The notes beneath the pieces are model-generated. The model was not told the DNA's origin. It saw only the letters and a program-made list of their open reading frames with translations, and did not search any database. From positions 2,046,001 through 2,110,000 of the forward strand of contig JAEVLN010000008.1 of the NCBI GenBank assembly GCA_018350325.1: a stretch of 64,000 nt of DNA. The letters run 5' to 3'. Shown piece after piece: positions 48,880 to 61,008 of this stretch (positions are counted from its first letter, which is position 1; the number at the start of each line of letters is the position of its first letter). This DNA is from Globodera rostochiensis (lineage: Eukaryota; Nematoda; Chromadorea; Rhabditida; Heteroderidae). The position numbers and the translations under genes were made by a program.

Positions 48880-49385
48880 ATGGGTGATGATCGCTTTTTT
48901 GCGCCTTTTTTTTGTTCAGTTTTTGCTATTCGGGTCAAAATTTGTTGTTAAATTGCGTGATTCTTTTTTTACATTTAACGGGTAGTTAGAAAAGTGCACG
49001 GCACACCGCATCTGTTCAATATGAACATAACGCCTCGTGTTTTTACAATGGCTGATCGACCAGAGGGTTTGGTTAGCTTTCCGGGGCGATTTATGATGGG
49101 TCTCATTGATTTTGCGAACATTTACTCTGCATAATATCTTTACAAATTTAAATCAAACAAATTCCAATGAATTATACAATCAGATCATCACAGTGTCATT
49201 ATTCTGGGTGTATGAGTCGGGTGGGGGCAGGGCCGGCGCGCGGTCAATGGACCCGTGATTTTGGAAGACAAATGTTTTGAATTTACTAATTTTGAATAAC
49301 TTCTGACCCCACGCAAGTTCTTGATTGGGCTGAAACTTTAGTGCAGAATGGTTGAAGAGATCAATTTTTTTTGTTTCATTGTGCG

Positions 49386-52208
49386 TCATTCTCTCCCCGT
49401 TTCTCTGTGCCCTGTGTATTTTTTGCACTTTGCTGGTCTGACAACAAATCGAACGCATCGGCACAAAGGAAACACGCACTTAGTCATAAGAACGACAGCA
49501 AGCAGTAGCAGAACGAGGCACAGCACCAATTCGACAAGGCATGTGAACAGTTCCGCCGGTGAGTTCAGTCCGTCCAGCCATTGGCGCGGGTCCAAGCTGG
49601 TCAGGAAAGATTCAACTGCAGGAAGGAGGGAGTTGGGTCTCAGCGTGGGGTCGCACTTTACCTCCGCGTTCATTGCATCCTGAAAGTTGTTGTTTCAGCG
49701 TGAATAAATTGGTTGGACGCCCTTACCTTGGCATTCCGAGCGCTGTCTTTGCCATTGGTCAGTCATCGGAGGGTTATCCTCAAAAAGGAAGAAATCGGAA
49801 TCGAATCAATTGCAAAAAGAAACCTGTAGAGGCTGTCGTACAAAGTCCAACCGATGGCATTTCCTCCCCTCGAGGCTTCCCATGGGGTAGAAGCAAACCA
49901 GCCGTGGAGACCGTACGGATGTGGCCACCACCCGTTGGGACTTTCTTTGCGTGTTCTTGCTGATGTCAATGCTGAAGATACTTTCCATCACTGAAAGCGA
50001 ATCCTGGCTGCTGAAGATCTGTCCGATGAGCGTTCCGCGCGCATTCTGTGCCAAGTTTTGGGAGTTTTGTAAAAAAAAGTGAGGACAAACAAAGAAAGTT
50101 AAGTTCAAGTAGAGATTGGACTCCTTGTCCAAAACGATCGAGCCGGAGAAATCGCTCAGTTGTGATCGGTGGTGGATAATTCTGGGCCAGGACTCCGTCC
50201 GAAGTGTCAGCTGAAATGGGCGGTTGAAGAGACTTTGCCGAACGTGGCTTCTCCTCTCCCACCGTCAACGCCACTCCTTCGGCATGTTCCAGAACCACCT
50301 CCCTTTCGCCCGTCCGAACGGCCCCCGCCCACGGTTCATCCTCCACCAAATTGCCCAAGTCGAAGTTGCTCATCTCTTCAGTCCCATCGGCTTCTTTACC
50401 GTTTATCGCATCCGTCGAAGGCTCATCAGCGGAAGATGAACCACCATCAATCGCAGAATGTCCTCGCAGCACCAACTGTTCGGCGTTAAAAGTTGCCCGG
50501 TATCGTTGCGCTTTGCAGTCTTCTACGCTGACATGCTGAAAGAAAGTCGATGATGCCCCCCTAACCACCCGCAAATGTCAGGTCGCCTTGCCTGTGCCTG
50601 CGTGATCTTCTCCAGCCCCTTCCGCACCACCCAGCCTTGTCCCCTCTCCCATCGAAACCACCCCAACTTCTCCAGACTGCTTTCGCCCGGCCCGTTCAAC
50701 GCCACTCCGTCACGAAGCCGGTGTCCCGACTCGGCGTCTTCAATCTTGTAGAAGTACATGCCCGGCTCCATCTGACGCTGAGGAGTGCCACCGACTGTCA
50801 AAGATTCGAGAATGCCGCCCACACTCCCTCTGGCTATGCCACCGCTACCTGCACTTATCTCAACCCGATGTCGTCCTCCTCCGTCTTCTCCTCCGTCACT
50901 TTCTCTTTGCCCTTTGCCCTTTCCGTTCAGTTCAAACTTTGTCGCCCCTTTGTTCAATGGAATAGCGATCTGATCGTTAAACACGGAAGTCCATTGTCGC
51001 CCCTCAGCAATTCGTTCAAGAATTCGATATCGGAGAATGAACACCATGGAGGGTTGTTTGAGTCGAACGGCCTGGAAGGTCCAGTCCTTGTACGGCTGGC
51101 AAAAAATGAATATTAGAAATTAGGACGGTTTTGATTATTCCCTGTGGCCCCCCCTTTCCCCCAATTCTTCATGTTGCCCTTCTCCAACCACCGCTGGACA
51201 ACCTCCTCCACGTACCTTGATCTCCACCTATAAGAAATTTTCAAAAATTAATAGAAAAAGATCACGGCACAAAGATTATTAATACCGGATAAATAATAAT
51301 GGATAAATTGCAAATGTTTGCCTGGCAACATATTTCGGCTTTTCCTGAGCTCAGACATCCCCGGTTGGGCTGGCCTCCCCTGTGGGTACGGTAACACACG
51401 CCTCCGGGGACGGAACAATTCCTGGCATATTATTGTTATTGCTCATTAGTGCTACCTAAATTGCCCTTCTCCCACCTGTACTGGTACTTCTCAACATTGC
51501 AGATTTCCTCTCCGCCTGCACAGTCGCATTTGCATTTCGAAGTAATGGCCGGAACAGCGAATTTGTAAGTGCCCGTGATGGCATAGTGCAACTCGAGGCT
51601 AACTATAATGTGGGGGAATAAACAAATCGATGCTTTTATTGCAATTGAAATTTGCGAATACCGTATTCCAGAATGTGGAGTATTGAAAAATGCCCGTCAG
51701 GATTTGGTTGCTGCTGTTCTTCTGTCAGTACATTACTGACCCCATTTGTCGAACTATTGCTCTAAAGTTGCATTGATTCGTCGATCAGATCACTTTGAAT
51801 TCTAACACTGATCAGCATGCAAAGCGTCTCGCCCAAAGTGATTGTCGTTAACTGCATAAATGAACTGATGTTAACTCGTCTCACTTCGTCATTTGCCAAT
51901 GAATCCGTCTCAGTCCGAACTTCGGAACTGAGCACAAAATTGTCGATGCATTGCGGCAGCAAATCGGCGGGGGCAAAGGCTTCCGCGGCATTTTCGGAAG
52001 GCATCGGCGGAAGGTTGGGAGAGAAGTGAACGGACGAAGAGAAAGACAGAGAAGCAACGTGAAGCGAAGAAAGCAGCACAAAAAGTCGAATCAGTGGGCG
52101 GAAGGAACGGCATTGGCATGGGGAAGATGCGGGAAAAGCGGAAGAACTGGAGAGCGAAAGACTCTTTTTTGGCACAATTGGCAGGGAGACATTGTAAGGA
52201 AAAGCCAT
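49386..52208 (-). CDS. EFF-1/AFF-1-like cell-cell fusogen
   Basis: Type I membrane glycoprotein family that drives developmental cell fusion in nematodes. ATG 52208, hydrophobic signal RLFVLLSSLHVASLSFS, PQCIDNFVLSSEVRTETDSL, SLELHYAITGTYKFAVPAIT, then the cysteine cluster SKCKCDCAGGEEICNVEKYQY and CYRTHRGGQPNRGCLSSGKA followed by EICC. Next are VEEVVQRWLEKGNMKNWGKG, PYKDWTFQAVRLKQPSMVFI, EPGMYFYKIEDAESGHRLRD, GPGESSLEKLGWFRWERGQG, VEDCKAQRYRATFNAEQLVL, an acidic stretch, LLPAVESFLTSLDPRQWLDG, a transmembrane helix ELVLCLVLLLLAVVLMTKCV and the cytosolic FPLCRCVRFV. The 3' end could extend to 49180 in another frame. The call rests on cysteine pattern and recalled family features; a profile search would settle it. 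Confidence 0.72.
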
Positions 52209-54389
52209 CTGAAAAGGGAGTTTAAGTCGCGGTTGGACTCGTGAATGGCATGAGATGTTTTAAACAACTTAAACAGCTATTGGACATTTGCGAAATTGAA
52301 CATACAAACCAAAAATCATTTGGTTTAAAAACTATAAAATGGGGGAGAGGGGGGGGGGGGGGGAGGGAGTGATTGACTGAGGCAACAAGGCAAATGTGTA
52401 CATATAAAATGTGCGAAAAATAAAAAGGTGGCGAAAGACATTCGATAACGGCTGAAAATTAGCTCCGATCGGGAAAATGTCTTTGCTGTGGCGGGTCCAA
52501 CTTTGCCTTTAAACATTAAATCCCCTAATCCCATCAAAACTTCTTTCATCTTCCGGATTTGTTATGGAGTTGATTAGCTTACTCATACCCCCCCCTCGCC
52601 CCCCCCTTTTCCATGTCCAAATAATGTTTGGTTGATGCATTACGCTCTCCCATTAGTCCGCTCAAACACCCCGCCATTCAGAAAGAAAGACACATTCTTT
52701 CCGCTAATTAACTGAACGAACACATCCAGAAAATGATTTGAATGATCGAAAAGCGTGGAAATGGTTTCAAGGTCGGAGAACTGCAGAAGGGGGTTTGAAA
52801 CCTTTTGAGGGGGGGGGGGGACTCTTTGGGCCAAAGTTAAAATTAAAATGACAGAGAACTGTCCCGACCAAAAGGAATTTGACGTTTGAAATGGAGTTAA
52901 TTGGATTTACCTCAGAGATGTTGACGGATGGATGAGCTTGTTTTCGGGGATAATTGTTACGGGATGGGGACAACCCCCAAAGCTTTCCCTTTTGGCGGCA
53001 CGGATTAGCAGCGGTCAACGGGGGGCGATTAGGCGGGGGGAGGGGGGGGGGGGGAGTTGCCCAAGGTCAAAGAATGGGAAGAATTCTCTTTTTAAGAGGG
53101 GAATTGTAATTGTAAGAAGCGGGAGCACACGGGGGGGGTCATTAGTGAGGAGGGGCGGATGGTGTAAAGAATTTGGCATAATCAACGAGCGAACGCAACA
53201 AAATGTGGCCACAACGCTTTACTCGCCCGGCATTCAACTAAAGCTGCTGTAGTCGTTGAATGAATAGGCTTTATTTGTATCCCCCCCAGCGAAGGCGCCT
53301 TTTCATATTTTTGAGTCTGTTGAGAAGCAAAAAATGAACAAAAAGAATCGGGCGATTTGCATATGAACGGAATGAATGGAGACACTGCGCGCTCGGAGCG
53401 GCTGTTTTTCTTGCGGAGAATGAAAATCTTTAGGGGGATTTATCTGACTAAGAAAGGGTTTTGAGGAAATGGACTCGTCGAGGGGGGGGGGGGGATCAAT
53501 CGGTCGGTGCATTATTCACCTTCCCATCCCATCCCAACACTTTGCCAATATTTTGCCCCCCCCCTTCCCCTCCCCTCCCAATTCCCTCTCAATTTCAACC
53601 TCCGCTCAAGTGCACATTCTTGAACGCGCAATTGGCAATCGAATGGGTAGGTTCTCCAACCGAAGGACACTGACCAAATGAGACTCAAATGGAGGGGGGG
53701 GGGGAGAGCGCGATTGGATTGGACTCAACTGGATCAAAGGCTTTCATGGATAATGGAGGAGGCGGGGGGGGGGGGGGAGGGATTCAATGCCCACGGATTG
53801 GGGGAGAAGAGGTCCCCCCCCCCCTTCAGCCACCCGTGTCCACGGCATCCATCCAATCCATTGGCTGACTCAGTGTCAACAACAAACAGCCAAAACTCGT
53901 TGTGTGGTCGGAAATGAACGGTCGGATACGGAGATTAGCGGCTTTGTGGACGCGTTCCCTCAATTTTGGGCCCCCTCCCCATCAAATCCCATCCGATCCA
54001 ACGAATGTTCGTTCCCCCGTCCCCCACTTTCGACCGCGCAACGACCCGCCCGAACCAATTCAATGCAAAAAAGATGATTGTTATGTTTGTTACTCGTCGT
54101 GTTGATGGAGGTTAACCCTTTGGAATGGATGGAATGTTTAAAAGTCGTAGTTGATCTGTCCTAAGTCTGACTGTCCTTTTGAAAACAAATTTTGACCTAA
54201 ACACGTTATTATTCTTTGAATTTGTTTAAATTTCCTTATTGCGTTAAATTTTAAAAATTTATGAGCAATTCCTTTTCATGTGGAAACTGTCAACGAAATA
54301 TTGCAATGATTTGAAAACTTTACATAAAAAAAGAAAATGCACAGCCAATAAGCAACAATTTTATAAGTCTTTGTCCATTTTCGATTCAC
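52209..54389. other. 2.2-kb spacer dense in G and C runs
   Basis: At least eight runs of 9-14 G or C (about 52350, 52580, 52810, 53040, 53484, 53690, 53766, 53815). Open frames here are Pro- or Gly-rich products of these runs. No gene seen. Confidence 0.55.
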
Positions 54390-56164
54390 TCAAATTTGAC
54401 CAACACTGTCGCATTGAGCAACCCGGCATCTTTGACGCTGAGTCCCTCGTCTTCAATCGGTTGGGTGGGGTAGGAAGTCATCAGACGGAACGGACGATAA
54501 GCCAAACTCGGCTCAGCACTGTAAAGAAACCACGGAAATTTAAGATTTGTTGCCGGAGGGGGGGAGGGGACTTGTCAATAAATTAAAAAGAAATTGTTTT
54601 GGGAAATTATTTTCGCGCCGGCCCTGGCATTCCGTAATGCTTAATAATATAGTAATTTGCTTACGAAACAATAAAAATGCGCAGCTGACCCACGGTTTGA
54701 ATCTGGTTAAGTCGGACGACGATCGGCCGCGCCGTGTCCGGAATTCGAATTTGAATGCGAGTGGTCGGCAGATTATCGTCCACTTTCAGTTCGGCCTGTG
54801 CTTGCTCCACCAATTTAGCAGATTCTAAAACAGAAAGAGTCTAAAATTCCCAAACCATGCGGGCATCATAAACCCTCCCCCCCCCCCTAAACCCACAAAT
54901 TCAAACGCCACGCCCCCCCAAACAAATAAAATAAAAATTCGCCTTCGGCCGAAAGCTTCGGTGGCGCATCAACATAAACAACGTCCGAAGAATTTTCCAC
55001 ATTTGGCGCGACCGACCCAAGCTGATTTCCTTTGCCCGAGAACGGCTTTATCTTCGGTGGTTCATATTCCGTGCTTTTCTTTTCGATTCTCAAGTCAATT
55101 TCACGACCCGGCACAATCAGTTCCGGAGGAATACGCCTGACAAATTGGGCAACATTAAATGCTTCGATAAAAAGGTGTTTCTAGAGTTCTGGGTCGTAAA
55201 ATCCAAATCTGACTTCTATTTAAACCAGAAATCGGTTGAAACGGAGGTTAGCTTCGGATTGTACGTCCTCGAAACCACCTAGAAAGTATTTTTTGCAGTT
55301 TATTGCGTCATAATGCATAAGTACTATTAAATCAAAAAGGTAAGCACTCACTTTGTCATAACTGCTTGAAGAAATTCCCTATTCTGCGGGTCCTGAAACT
55401 GTCGCAGAGGTCCATCATTAACGCTAAAACCATTAGTCCATAACACCAGTCGAACCTGAAAAAGAAATTTTCCCCATACCTCTCCCATTCTTAAAAAGGT
55501 TCAAGAAATTAACATATTTTTAAATTTTTGGTTGCAAATCTCCTACACTCGGCCCCCCTCTCCTCCTCCCCAGAAGTGCAGCAGAATTCTCGAAAAATTT
55601 GCAATTTTAAAAAAATTCTTCAACCCGTTCTTGACGACATGTCGGAAAATTTTAGCAATAATTTGATCGATTAAAAAAAAATCTGATAAACCCACAACAA
55701 CAGGAGGCGCTTGTTGGCGAGTGCTTTCCGTTGTCGTGGACGTTCCCCCAACTTTTTCGCTCTCAACTCCATGCCCTCCCAGTCGGAACGCCGCCGACCC
55801 TCCACTTCCACCGCCGCTATTTTGGCCTTGTGCGTTCAATGCTTCGTTCTGTTCGTGTGTCAACTTCTCAGCACCAGCTTGCTGAATTGCATCGAAAAAC
55901 TTCTCAGCAACGTTGTTGCGGTTTGGACCCAAAACTTCTTGACCGCTAAAATTGGGGATTTGTTTTTCTTTTTCTGATAATTAAAACTGACCTACGATCA
56001 CTTCCACCGACAAAAAATCCTTGTCTTCCGTCATCACTATTTTCACTGTCACTTGAGTGTCGTCTACGCGGCTTATCCTCATCATTGTTGAGACCGTGGA
56101 TGCTAAATTGTATAATAAACAGCTGGATTTCCTATTTTAACGAAATATAATATTACTTTGACAT
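54390..56164 (-). CDS. ubxn-2: p47/NSFL1C-type p97 cofactor with SEP and UBX domains
   Basis: Adaptor that recruits the AAA ATPase p97/CDC-48 to membrane fusion and mitotic substrates. A tiny first exon (ATG 56164, donor AA|GTAATA) joins by a phase-2 intron to give MSNIHGLNNDEDKPRRR, then HSSDSENSDDGRQGFFVGGS, SGQEVLGPNRNNVAEKFFDA and IQQAGAEKLTHEQNE. The SEP domain is VRLVLWTNGFSVNDGPLRQF plus RRIPPELIVPGREIDLRIEK, followed by KIKPFSGKGNQLGSVAPNVE. The UBX domain is NLPTTRIQIRIPDTARPIVV, LNQTVGQLRIFIV, and FRLMTSYPTQPIEDEGLSVK, closing LLNATVLVKFE with TGA at 54390. No UBA domain is seen, which resembles UBXN2A/C more than p47 itself. An intron carries a C run (about 54877). Confidence 0.88.
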
Positions 56165-56639
56165 CTTTTTGTCGATCCCGATACGTTGTACAGATTAAAA
56201 TAAAAGAAAAGTAAGGTCAAACAACTTTTTTGTGAAAAGGTTAAGCACTTCAATGGTTTATGGCGCAATTTTAGTTTATTAAAAATAAAAACTTGAGATA
56301 GAGGGAAGGGAGGAGGAGATTCATTGTAATTAAAATTTTTGAAATTTTGATGAGAAATGAAAATAAAAATTTTGTTTTATTAGTGTTAGAATTGACATAA
56401 TCAAAAGCTTTTGAAGAGTTTGTGTTCAAAGCACCAAATGATTTGATCCGTTTTAGAAAAGATATAATTGAAAATGAATATTGTTAGTTGTTGTTAGTTT
56501 TTTACCATACCTTTTTAGATTTAAACGATCGATCGTTTAGCTTCTAAATAAAGCTTCCAAAAACAACGCCGACTTACTTCTTACGCCCATGCCCTTCGTT
56601 CGTTCGGCTTTGTTTTACTGACTGAGGCGAAGGTGCGCG

Positions 56640-57882
56640 ATGTGGAAATTCACAAATCGAATTGTGTTTCGGAAAATTTTTGCCGATTGTTTACCATCCT
56701 CGTCTATGAATTTACATAACATCCCAACGAGTAAATGAAATTTTTTATTCTTATTATTTTTTTTCCTTGCAGCGAGTGATTGTTCCCCAAATCTCCAAAA
56801 GTCGTCAGTGATCGGTCCAATTGGACATCCAATTTCCGTACCGGAATCGGCAACAATTGGTCTGGATGGACTTGCCGATGTTTCTTCACATACAAACGCA
56901 TTTCCCAGCCCTCCGGCCCGAGAGCTTTGCTGCGGTTCAGGCTGTCCAAATTGTATCATTTGGAATAAGAGCCAGAAAAAATCATGGACAATGAGATTTT
57001 TTTCGGGACTCATAATTTGACCAAAAATCAAAATTTCATAGATTATTTTTGTGCAACAACTTTTGGCATGAAATAATATTCATGACTTACGTTTCTTGCG
57101 CAAAAACTGATAAAGCACGAATTTAAAAACGGAATTTAAAAAAATGAAAAGTTTTAGGTCCTGAATCTGATAGAATATTTATGTAAAATAATTCTTACAC
57201 CACACATTGCGGTAGCTTTAATTACAATGTTTATAATTTTAGGTGTTTGGATTCAATACGCGGAGGAAGTCATGCAATATGTGAAGGTGCTTTTTGTTAC
57301 TTATTTTTGTTGGACAGCAACTTGACAACTATGACAAGGGTTTTTTTTAAACAAAACAAGCACAATTTTAAAGATTCGGTTTCTCAATTTTGTCATAAAG
57401 TCGTATTTCTAAAAAAAAAAATTGGCCCTCATCCAAAAAATTTGTAAGGCTAAATTTTCTTTCAGCGACATATTTTTTCCAAAATTTTTGAAATTTCCCG
57501 CTATAGTCTCGACGTGATAGATTTCATTCATATCGATCGCAAACAGCCCTAATACAATTAAAGTTAAGAATATTTTTTTAAAATAAATAAATTAGTAAAA
57601 TAATAAAATTCACTTTGACAAATTTCGTTGTTTTAGCCGTTTTTTCCGTTTTCCGTTCAAAAATTTTTTTGCCTATTTTCTAGGGTAGCACGAGACCGAA
57701 CCCATGAAGTGTCCATTTGTCCGTTTTAATTGCATATATTTTGATTGATTCAGGATATTCCTTTGCATGATGGAGTCGAAGGTCAGCAGAAGAAAATTGT
57801 CAATGATGCATTGAAGCAAAATGTGGAGGACGACAATTTGCGTGTTTATCTGTTAATGGAAATTCGGGCTAAAGGGTTTTGA
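56640..57882 (+). CDS. OXLD1-like small protein with an oxidoreductase-like CCxSGCxxCVW domain
   Basis: Four exons scattered over 1.2 kb. Exon 1 from ATG 56640 gives a basic, Arg-rich start (MWKFTNRIVFRKIFADCLPS) like a mitochondrial presequence. A 46-bp intron (donor A|GTAAAT) leads to SDCSPNLQKSSVIGPIGHPI and PPARELCCGSGCPN. The donor T|GTATCA and the acceptor TTTTAG before 57242 then rebuild the codon TGT and give CVWIQYAEEVMQYVK. The last exon (about 57753) encodes DIPLHDGVEGQQKKIVNDAL and DDNLRVYLLMEIRAKGF, then TGA 57880-57882. The CCGSGCxNCVWxxY core is the signature of the oxidoreductase-like family (OXLD1). Its biochemical role is not established. Divergent from p47 across 475 bp. 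Confidence 0.78.
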
Positions 57883-58386
57883 AAAGGCTAATGAATGGCC
57901 GGTCCCTTTTGCCAAGTGAACTTTCAAATCATTTTTTGGCATTGGACTTTAATTCCGAAGGAGGGAAATGAGTCGTTGCAGTCAGCCGGTGAATTGCCTC
58001 CATTTTGTCATTTTATTGTACTTACAAATTAATTCAACAATGCCTTTTGGATGCTTTTCTGTATCTTCTTGTCATGACGTATTACGCTGAAATTGTAGAT
58101 GATTTCTCTTGAACAATGAATTTCGTCGTTTTCATTTGTCGTTGTTGGTCAGCGAGTGGACGTTGGAGGGGGGGGGGGGGGGGGGAAACGGCGGGTGTGC
58201 TGGTTGTTTGTTTGTGTCGTTGTTCCTATTCTTGCCTGCTCATCCTTCGAGATGCATTGTCCCCCCCCCCCCCCCCCCAATGTCCCCATTCCAATCACTT
58301 CCCCGCCCCTCCGATTAGTCCCTTATTAGTCCGATCCCTTCCTCTGAATTGTGGTCATTTTATTTCTTCACATAATTCCTTCAAAA

Positions 58387-59307
58387 ATGGGCCGTTTCCT
58401 CCTCTGTTCGGCAGTATTCTCTCCCCTGTTCCTCTTGCTGATCTTTAATCAGATTGGAGAGAAGGGAGTTGCGCAGGCGGGATGTTGTTGTTGCTGCAAG
58501 TGAGTGGGTGCCACTGAGCACGGCACTTTAGGAGGAAATATGGGAAAGGCATTACATTGGGCAAGGGGAACAGTGAACGGCTTAGCAAATGGGAGGAGCA
58601 ACTTTTATTTTGCTATCCGTTAAAATAACCAAAAAAGTCAATTGGGCGAAGAAAATTCATCTCCGGAAAAAGAAACGGGGAAATGACTGCTGAACCCTAC
58701 GGCAAGAACTGACAATTTGATTTCCATTCAGCAAATGTTGTTGCTGTCCATGCTGTTGCACTTGTTGTTGTTGCCACAAGGCCAGTTTTTGTTTTTTGTA
58801 TTGAAAAATAAACATTAAAAGCAGAAATAATTAATCTTCAGGGACCAATCTGCATAAAGGTAAGCGTCTTTTGCATTATTGCATTTGCTTCGGTTTCTCC
58901 ACCCACTCCCAATGCGCAAACGCCCCCCCCCCCCCCCCAAAAAAAACACCCTCACCGGGTCGGGGAAGTTTGATTATCGGTTCTGCTCACTTTACTGATC
59001 AAAGCCCTCCCCTGATATCCCGCATCTGATCAAAGCCTCACCAGCCTGATCAATTTCCTCTACTCTGATTAATACCACCCCTTCTTTAGTTGCCTTGTGT
59101 ATGTCCGTGCTGTTGCAAATGTTGTTGCTGCTGTTGCCAGCCTCCCTCCTGTTCGTTGCCCATTTCATTTCATAATTATTTCGCTTTTTAGGCCTCAGCT
59201 GCGGACGACGAAAGCGCGCGGCCATTCGCTTCTTCAAACGGAAGGCTTGGGAAAAGAGTCAAGGGGAAGGAAGCTTCAACAAATTTTTATTTCGCCGATC
59301 GATCTGA
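58387..59307 (+). CDS. Secreted cysteine-run protein with basic C-terminus
   Basis: ATG 58387 gives a clear signal peptide (MGRFLLCSAVFSPLFLLLIF) ending near VAQAG, followed by CCCCCNK. Intron 1 (AA|GTGAGT...TTCAG) continues to KCCCCPCCCTCCCCHK. The next exon, after TCTTTAG at about 59090, encodes LPCVCPCCCKCCCCCCQPPS followed by C. A 50-bp intron (TC|GTTGCC...CCTCAG) adds SCGRRKRAAIRFFKRKAWEK and SQGEGSFNKFLFRRSI, then TGA 59305-59307. More than 30 cysteines occur in about 50 residues. The donor after CCCCHK is unclear; a GC-AG intron (AAG|GCCAGT) would keep the frame. All runs are TGT/TGC codons. I do not recognise the family: a metal-binding, palmitoylated or disulfide-dense cuticle or gland protein are all open. 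Confidence 0.62.
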
Positions 59308-60011
59308 ACAAACGAACGGATGGCCCAATAGTTGTTTGATAGAACAGAAGCCTATAATGTATCGGGAACGGAAGATTTCTAAGAATAAATTATCTCGTCC
59401 TCCGAGCGTTCACCACCCCCTCCCCCCCCCCCCGCTTTTTCCTTGTCAACCGTTAAATCTTCAATGTTGGCGGCGACATTCGTTTGACCCATTGAAGGGC
59501 GGGGGAAGATTTTGTTGCGATTAGGCGGGGGGGGGGGGGGGGGGAGAATGGTGTAATAAATTTGGGGGATTGGAAAGGATGAGGAAGTGGGGGAGGGGGA
59601 AATGCCACTTTTACCCCGTCTTTTTCCGGGGGATTTCATGAATGACAAGAAAACGACGATTTGTTCGCTTAACGGCTCAGAAGAATGCTTTAGGCACTAA
59701 CTTCACTTACCGTACTAACAAGTACATATGTGACACTGTAGAGACCAATTAACTTTCATTTCCATTGATAATAATTATCAATTATCAACCACTCCCGGAA
59801 GAGTATTGCCATAAATTTTTATGATTTATTCTCTTCTCACCCCCCCCCCCCCCCATCCGTTTCCTTTTTCTCTTTGATTCATCGCATTTGCTCTTCCATC
59901 CTTCCCAACCTCCAATTCCATCCTTATCATTTCATTCCGTATTATATTTTGCTAAATTTTGGAAAATCGCCTCGTTTCCACAGTTGGGTGCCATCATCTT
60001 CAAACTCGACA

Positions 60012-60770
60012 ATGGATTTCCCTAAAAGGTTTGATACTTCAATCGAATCAACAAAATTCGACGAACGCATCGAACTGATCAGAGCCCACCCATGTCTCAT
60101 TGTTGTTGAGGTCAACCTCTTCCTTTCCAACCATCCACCAAATCATTATTTTCTTATTCAATCTCACGATTAAGCATCTTTTCGTAAAATGCCAGAGGGC
60201 ACTGAACCCCAAATGCTGGGACGAGCCCGACCTGTTCACCATCAACGATGTCAACGAGGCGAGTTCGTTCAGATATCCACGCTGGGTGGTCGTCTGACTT
60301 TTTGGGTATCTGTTCAGGTGGTTCTTCAATTGGAAACGTTGACATTTCGAAACAAAAGCGAAGTAAGGCAAAGTGCAGAAATGGAAATGGTGGACGAGGT
60401 AATATCTGATGCGATGGTTGTTCTGCGAATACACCTCGCGGAACTGCAGAGACTGAACGAACTGTGTGAAAAATTTGTACAGAATTACCGCGGTAATGCG
60501 AAAATTGCGAATCGCGTTTTTTTGAGCTTTACATTTTAAGAGAGGGTATCAAAGACATTCGCACGCCAAATGGACTTGCTGCCAGCAGATGGGACGGAAC
60601 GGGAGAACCAGTCCGTGCCTAAAGCCAAGGAAAGAACGAAACCAAATGCAAATGGGACGAGATCAAATGAGGCGAGAAACAACGCAGGAGGAGGAGATGG
60701 GACGGGAAAATTGGCGATGAGGAGGGGCGGAGAACACCAAGTTGAAGCAGTACACAATCACATCAGCTAG
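60012..60770 (+). CDS. MEIS/PKNOX N-terminal-domain protein without a homeodomain
   Basis: Seen: MDFPKRFDTSIESTKFDERI and ELIRAHPCLIVVE, then an intron to HLFVKCQRALNPKCWDEPDL plus FTINDVNEA. This gives the MEIS-A half, with the HP...L...KCxxA pattern. The second half is EMVDEVISDAMVVLRIHLAE and LQRLNELCEKFVQNYR, the MEIS-B block (VLRIHLLELEKVxELCxxF). An intron (G|GTAATG...TTTTAAG) adds ERVSKTFARQMDLLPADGTE and a basic tail, with a stop at 60768-60770. MEIS-domain proteins normally carry a TALE homeodomain after this; only about 70 codons follow here, then the 3' end of the opposite-strand gene. TTTCCACAG at 59982 may be a trans-splice site; an upstream exon is possible. Confidence 0.7.
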
Positions 60771-61008
60771 CGGGGAAAAAAAGGAGCACCCTGAGCTCTT
60801 TTTACTCATCAATAAAATTCAAATATAAAAACGAATAAGCGATCGAGTGCGATATCGACTGGAAAGAAGAGACTCTCCCCCGTAAATACTATAACACGCA
60901 CAGAATTTGGTGATTAGAGATAGAACAATCGTAAGAAAATAAGGATATGTCTGTCTGTCTGATAAAACCGATGACTCGAGGACGGAAAAGATCACTGAAC
61001 TTTGCGTT

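Noticed and set aside
50169..51116. Long plus-strand frames opposite the fusogen gene
   Set aside because: Shadows of the minus-strand exons; Pro/Ser-rich with no domain.
56615..57031. 138-codon minus-strand frame
   Set aside because: Antisense to OXLD1-like exons that join precisely at splice sites.
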